Notes under the pieces: model-generated
Database searches by the model: none
Told to the model about the DNA's origin: nothing
What the model saw: only the letters and a program-made list of their open reading frames with translations
Translations under genes and position numbers: made by a program
In this document: positions 61,236 to 64,000 of the stretch, in pieces
How positions within the stretch are numbered: the first letter of the stretch is position 1
How the letters are laid out: each line of letters begins with the position of its first letter
NCBI GenBank assembly: GCA_017430455.1
Contig: JAFRMX010000013.1
Coordinates: forward strand, 33,007 to 97,006
Length of the DNA stretch: 64,000 nt
Origin: Oscillospiraceae bacterium
Lineage (GTDB): Bacteria > Bacillota > Clostridia > Oscillospirales > Oscillospiraceae
Reading direction: 5' to 3'

Positions 61236-62027
61236 TCAGGTTATCGACTGCTCCTGCAGGACTTCAGCATCCGCGATCGCCTGATCGAGGCTTCCGTCTG
61301 CAAGGACTTTGGCTATGGTCTTGTTGATGGAATCGAGAAGTCCCTTAGGATCTCCCTTCTGGACTGCGACCTCATAAGGAAGCGCCGCTCCGACACCTTC
61401 GACCTCGACAGACGCCAGATCGCTGTTGGAGACGAGGTAGCTCTCGCCGACAGCATAGTCGAGAACTATGGCATCCACCTTGCCGTAGACAAGCTCATTG
61501 ACAAGGTCCGTAACGACTGTCTCTCCGACGAGATTTCCGCCGAGTTCGGCAACGATGTCGACCTTTGTCGTGCCCGTCTGGGCTCCGATGGATTTGCCGG
61601 CAAAGTCCTCAGCAGAGGTGAAGTTTCCGGCATTGGCCGCCTGTACGAGTATCATGCATCCGCCTTCCGGATAGATGTACGGATCCGAGAAATCCGCGGC
61701 CGCGAGGCGCTCCTCGTTTTCCTCTATCGCTGCCAGGACTACATCGACATCGCCTTTGTTGACTGCGGCCATAAGGCTGTCGAAGCTCATGTTGACGACT
61801 TCGAGCTCTTTGCCCATATCCGCGGCGATCTGCCCGGCAAGCCAGACATCGATTCCGGCGTACTCCTGCTCGCCCTTGTCATTTACATATATAAACTCAT
61901 AGGGGGGATAGTCGGCGGAGGTACCGAAGACCAGCTTCTCAGACTTCGCGGAAGAACTTCCGCAGGCACAGAGAGCAAATATCATGCAGAGCGCAAGAGC
62001 AAGTGCAAATATCTTTTTCATTATCAT
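61236..62027 (-). CDS. Amino-acid ABC transporter substrate-binding lipoprotein
   Basis: About 263 residues: lipoprotein signal peptide with lipobox (ALCMIFALCACG, lipidated Cys in LCAC/G), then the SBP_bac_3 fold (KLVFGTSADYPPYEFIY, AGIDVWLAGQIAADMGKELEVVNMSFDSLMAAVNKGDVDVVLA, YPEGGCMILV, AGKSIGAQTGTTKVDI). The residues are those of polar/basic amino-acid binders. Several adjacent in-frame ATGs precede the leader; 62027 has AAAGG at the best spacing, with 62033 as alternative. First gene of the operon SBP-permease-ATPase-aminotransferase. Confidence 0.92.
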   Translation of the reverse strand: MIMKKIFALALALCMIFALCACGSSSAKSEKLVFGTSADYPPYEFIYVNDKGEQEYAGIDVWLAGQIAADMGKELEVVNMSFDSLMAAVNKGDVDVVLAAIEENEERLAAADFSDPYIYPEGGCMILVQAANAGNFTSAEDFAGKSIGAQTGTTKVDIVAELGGNLVGETVVTDLVNELVYGKVDAIVLDYAVGESYLVSNSDLASVEVEGVGAALPYEVAVQKGDPKGLLDSINKTIAKVLADGSLDQAIADAEVLQEQSIT

Positions 62028-62064
62028 TTTCATCATCCTTTCGTTATTGTCTTTTGACGAACGG

Positions 62065-62114
62065 ATAATAACATCCGGATGTTTGATTGTCAATAATTTT
62101 TGAATAAAAATTAA
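62065..62114 (-). promoter_or_regulatory. Promoter of the amino-acid ABC operon with ARG-box-like site
   Basis: Minus-strand TTGACA (62088-62093), 17-nt spacer, TATTAT (62065-62070). TGAATAAAAATTAA (62101-62114) matches 13 of 14 positions of the ARG box TGAATWWWWATTCA, directly upstream of the -35. Farther upstream is the palindrome TGAATATTT-N6-AAATATTCA (62133-62156). ArgR/AhrC control is possible. Confidence 0.5.
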
Positions 62115-62197
62115 TACAAACAGGGATTTTTGTGAATATTTACTGCGAAATATTCATTTTATAACGAATAATGCGGATATTAATGAATATTTGTATT

Positions 62198-62233
62198 AAA
62201 AAAGACCTGCAGCCGTACTTAAAAGCTGCAGGT
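62198..62233 (-). terminator. Terminator of the M20 amidohydrolase gene
   Basis: ACCTGCAGC (62205-62213) / GCTGCAGGT (62225-62233) with T6 on the minus strand (62198-62203). Confidence 0.85.
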
Positions 62234-62269
62234 TTTGTGCAATTTGCTTTGTATCTGCGTCTTCCTGTC

Positions 62270-63703
62270 TCAGATCGCGATCGGAACAGCGTCCGGTTCT
62301 ATCGGGCAGGTATATCCCTCTTCGGATCTCTCCGCAAATTCTTTCCTGGCTGTCTGGAGCAGAGTTTCATCCTCCATAAGCTTTACGGCGGAGAGCGCCA
62401 GCGCCTTTGCTGCCAGAAGCATCCCCTTGTGCGCAAGGGAAGTTTTGCCGCAGCTCACATTCTGCCAGGAATGTCCGGGAGATCCCAGGGTAAAGCAGGC
62501 TGTGTGGATCTGCGCGGTCGGGGTGAGCCAGCTTACATCTCCGACGTCAGTGGAGCCCGGAGTGAAAGCCCGGGAGTGGTAAACGGGCATTAAAAAATCG
62601 CAGATCGCTTTTGAGAGACCCCCGGTATTGTCTTTTACGTATTTTGCCATCTCCGCGTCGACCGAAGCCGCGTATGAGGGAACAACATCGATCTCATAAG
62701 TGGACTTCAAAGCGGAAGCATATTCCATTTCCTCGTCCGTATATTCGGGAACTCCGAATTCGGTGAGACTCTCATGCAGAAGCTCTTCCAGAGCGTAATT
62801 CGGCAGAAGATCGGCAGTTCCGTCTATGAAAACGCGATCATAGGATGTCTCCGTCATGAGGGCGGCGCCCTCCGCTATTTTGTCCACTCTCTTCTGGAGC
62901 TTTATCGAATCCTTTACCCTGTTCGCCCTGACCATATACAGGACTGAAGCCGCGGGCTGGACGACGTTCGGCGAGGCTCCTCCGGCGTCTGTTATCGCGT
63001 AGTGGATATAGCAGTCGGGAGTCATATGCTCTCTCAGAAACTGGACTCCGACATTCATAAGCTCAACGGCGTCGAGCGCGCTTCTGCCCGAATACGCGCT
63101 GCAGGCATGGGCGGCGAGTCCCTTGAATCTGTACAGGACCTGTATGCATGAATTGTTCGTTCCCGAGGGGATCTCGTTGATATCCGAGGGGTGCCATGTA
63201 ATGGCGGCGTCGAGCGTCTTCCAAAGACCTTCGCGGGCGAGATACGCCTTTCCCGCTCCGCCCTCTTCCCCGGGGCAGCCGAAATATATGACTGTTCCCG
63301 CGGCGCCGCTCTCTTCGAGATATGCCTTTACCGCGAAGGCGGCTCCGAGGGAACCCGCTCCGAGAAGATTGTGTCCGCAGCCGTGCCCCGCTCCCCCCGG
63401 CACAAGCTCGATATGCTCGGTCGCTCCGCCCTTCTGGGAAAGACCGGAGAGCGCGTCATACTCCCCGAGAATGCCTATTACAGGCTTGCCTTTGCCGAAC
63501 TTTCCGCAAAATGCCGTCCTTATCCCGCCAAGCTCTTCCGTCACTTCAAAGCCGCCTTTTTTGAGAAGTTCGCAATAGAGGGCAGCCGAACCGAACTCTT
63601 TCAGGGACAGCTCCGGGTTTTCCCAGATCTTATCCGAGGCATCCGTAAATACGGAGGCATTTTCATCTATATATTTTTCGATAAAATCTTTGGCTGACAT
63701 CAT
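62270..63703 (-). CDS. M20-family amidohydrolase (aminobenzoyl-glutamate utilisation B-like)
   Basis: A 477-residue zinc amidohydrolase of the M20D/AbgB group: PGGAGHGCGHNLLGAG (first metal ligands), FGCPGEEGGAGKAY (catalytic Glu pair), WHPSD, a dimerisation domain (FKGLAAHACSAYSGRSALDAV) and C-terminal STDVGDVSW...GSPGHSWQN. These enzymes cleave acyl or p-aminobenzoyl groups from amino acids. It overlaps the upstream ABC ATPase stop by one base (TAATG), so it is in an operon with an amino-acid importer, suggesting that imported N-acyl amino acids are deacylated. Confidence 0.9.
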   Translation of the reverse strand: MMSAKDFIEKYIDENASVFTDASDKIWENPELSLKEFGSAALYCELLKKGGFEVTEELGGIRTAFCGKFGKGKPVIGILGEYDALSGLSQKGGATEHIELVPGGAGHGCGHNLLGAGSLGAAFAVKAYLEESGAAGTVIYFGCPGEEGGAGKAYLAREGLWKTLDAAITWHPSDINEIPSGTNNSCIQVLYRFKGLAAHACSAYSGRSALDAVELMNVGVQFLREHMTPDCYIHYAITDAGGASPNVVQPAASVLYMVRANRVKDSIKLQKRVDKIAEGAALMTETSYDRVFIDGTADLLPNYALEELLHESLTEFGVPEYTDEEMEYASALKSTYEIDVVPSYAASVDAEMAKYVKDNTGGLSKAICDFLMPVYHSRAFTPGSTDVGDVSWLTPTAQIHTACFTLGSPGHSWQNVSCGKTSLAHKGMLLAAKALALSAVKLMEDETLLQTARKEFAERSEEGYTCPIEPDAVPIAI

Positions 63704-64000
63704 TATATAAGTACCTTGGAGAGGAAATCCTGAAGCCTGGGAGACTGAGGATCGTTGAATATCTGATCCGGCGTGCCCTCCTCGACTATCTTTCCCTCGC
63801 TTATGAAAAGAATACGGTTGCCGACTTCTTTGGCAAAGCCCATCTCGTGGGTGACCACGACCATAGTCATTCCGGACTTTGCAAGCTCCTTCATAACGGC
63901 AAGGACCTCGCCGACCATCTCAGGGTCGAGAGCTGACGTGGGCTCGTCAAAGAGCATTACATCCGGCTCCATGGCAAGCGCCCTGACTATGGCGACGCGC
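63703..64000 (-). CDS. Polar amino-acid ABC transporter ATP-binding protein, second copy (5' part beyond window)
   Basis: The last 98 residues of a GlnQ/ArtP-type ATPase: [33 protein letters not shown] contains Walker B and the D-loop, then [20 protein letters not shown] with the H-loop His and the tail [13 protein letters not shown]. It is a paralogue of the ATPase at 59624, differing at about a quarter of the visible positions. Its permease and binding protein presumably lie beyond the window edge. Confidence 0.95.
   Translation of the reverse strand, partial: RVAIVRALAMEPDVMLFDEPTSALDPEMVGEVLAVMKELAKSGMTMVVVTHEMGFAKEVGNRILFISEGKIVEEGTPDQIFNDPQSPRLQDFLSKVLI

Overview
The window looks like chromosomal DNA of a low-to-mid GC Gram-positive anaerobe of the class Clostridia, probably an Oscillospirales/Ruminococcaceae-like gut or rumen commensal. 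The signs are PyrR transcription attenuation, a perfect CIRCE operator, strong AGGAGG-type ribosome binding sites, single-chain L-serine dehydratase, a butyryl-CoA:acetate-type CoA-transferase, lar nickel-cofactor genes, and the gene order sensor kinase / DUF1385 / prmC / recA / recX / rimO / pgsA. This is inference from gene content; no 16S gene is present.

Layout. 1-3.7 kb: truncated cytidylate-kinase-like gene, the pyrR-uraA operon with a complete PyrR attenuator, and rmlA. 3.7-4.05 kb: palindrome-rich spacer. 4.05-6.5 kb: DUF362 / radical SAM / HxlR-regulator operon with a palindrome over its -10. 6.6 kb: tRNA-Leu(CAA). 6.9-9.7 kb: a membrane protein plus a membrane-anchored Hsp70/actin-like ATPase; 9.7-10.5 kb: NYN-OST-HTH protein. 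10.7-25.2 kb: a dense run of housekeeping genes (two-component system, DUF1385, prmC, recA, recX, rimO, pgsA, cysS) running into glycogen metabolism (glgB, glgA, GH13). 25.2-28.8 kb: tatD and larB-larE-larC. 28.8-40.8 kb: hsp20/CIRCE, MATE pump, a GntR-controlled ABC exporter with a Pro/Thr-rich surface protein, an EF-hand-like small membrane protein coupled to a CoA-transferase, an E2-like acyltransferase lacking its catalytic His, an aminotransferase, a PIG-L deacetylase and a methyltransferase.

40.8-48.5 kb is the accessory region. It has interspersed hairpin repeats, a BlaI/BlaR1-type cassette bracketed by two near-identical palindromes, a DUF234-type ATPase relative with no P-loop, and an orphan PrimPol/DUF3987 replication protein with a structured upstream region. 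No integrase, transposase or beta-lactamase is visible.

48.5-64 kb: ppk1 in an operon with a ROK sugar kinase, mntP, L-serine dehydratase, an XRE membrane regulator, then a two-component system divergent from a VTC-type polyphosphate polymerase plus DUF4956 pair, so the window holds two different polyphosphate synthesis modules. It ends with a polar amino-acid ABC transporter/aminotransferase operon that has an ARG-box-like site at its promoter, an M20 amidohydrolase and the end of a second paralogous amino-acid ABC ATPase.

The best candidates for something undescribed are the HxlR/radical SAM/DUF362 operon, the membrane Hsp70 pair, the palindrome-bracketed BlaI/BlaR1 cassette, the orphan PrimPol locus and the ppk1-ROK operon.
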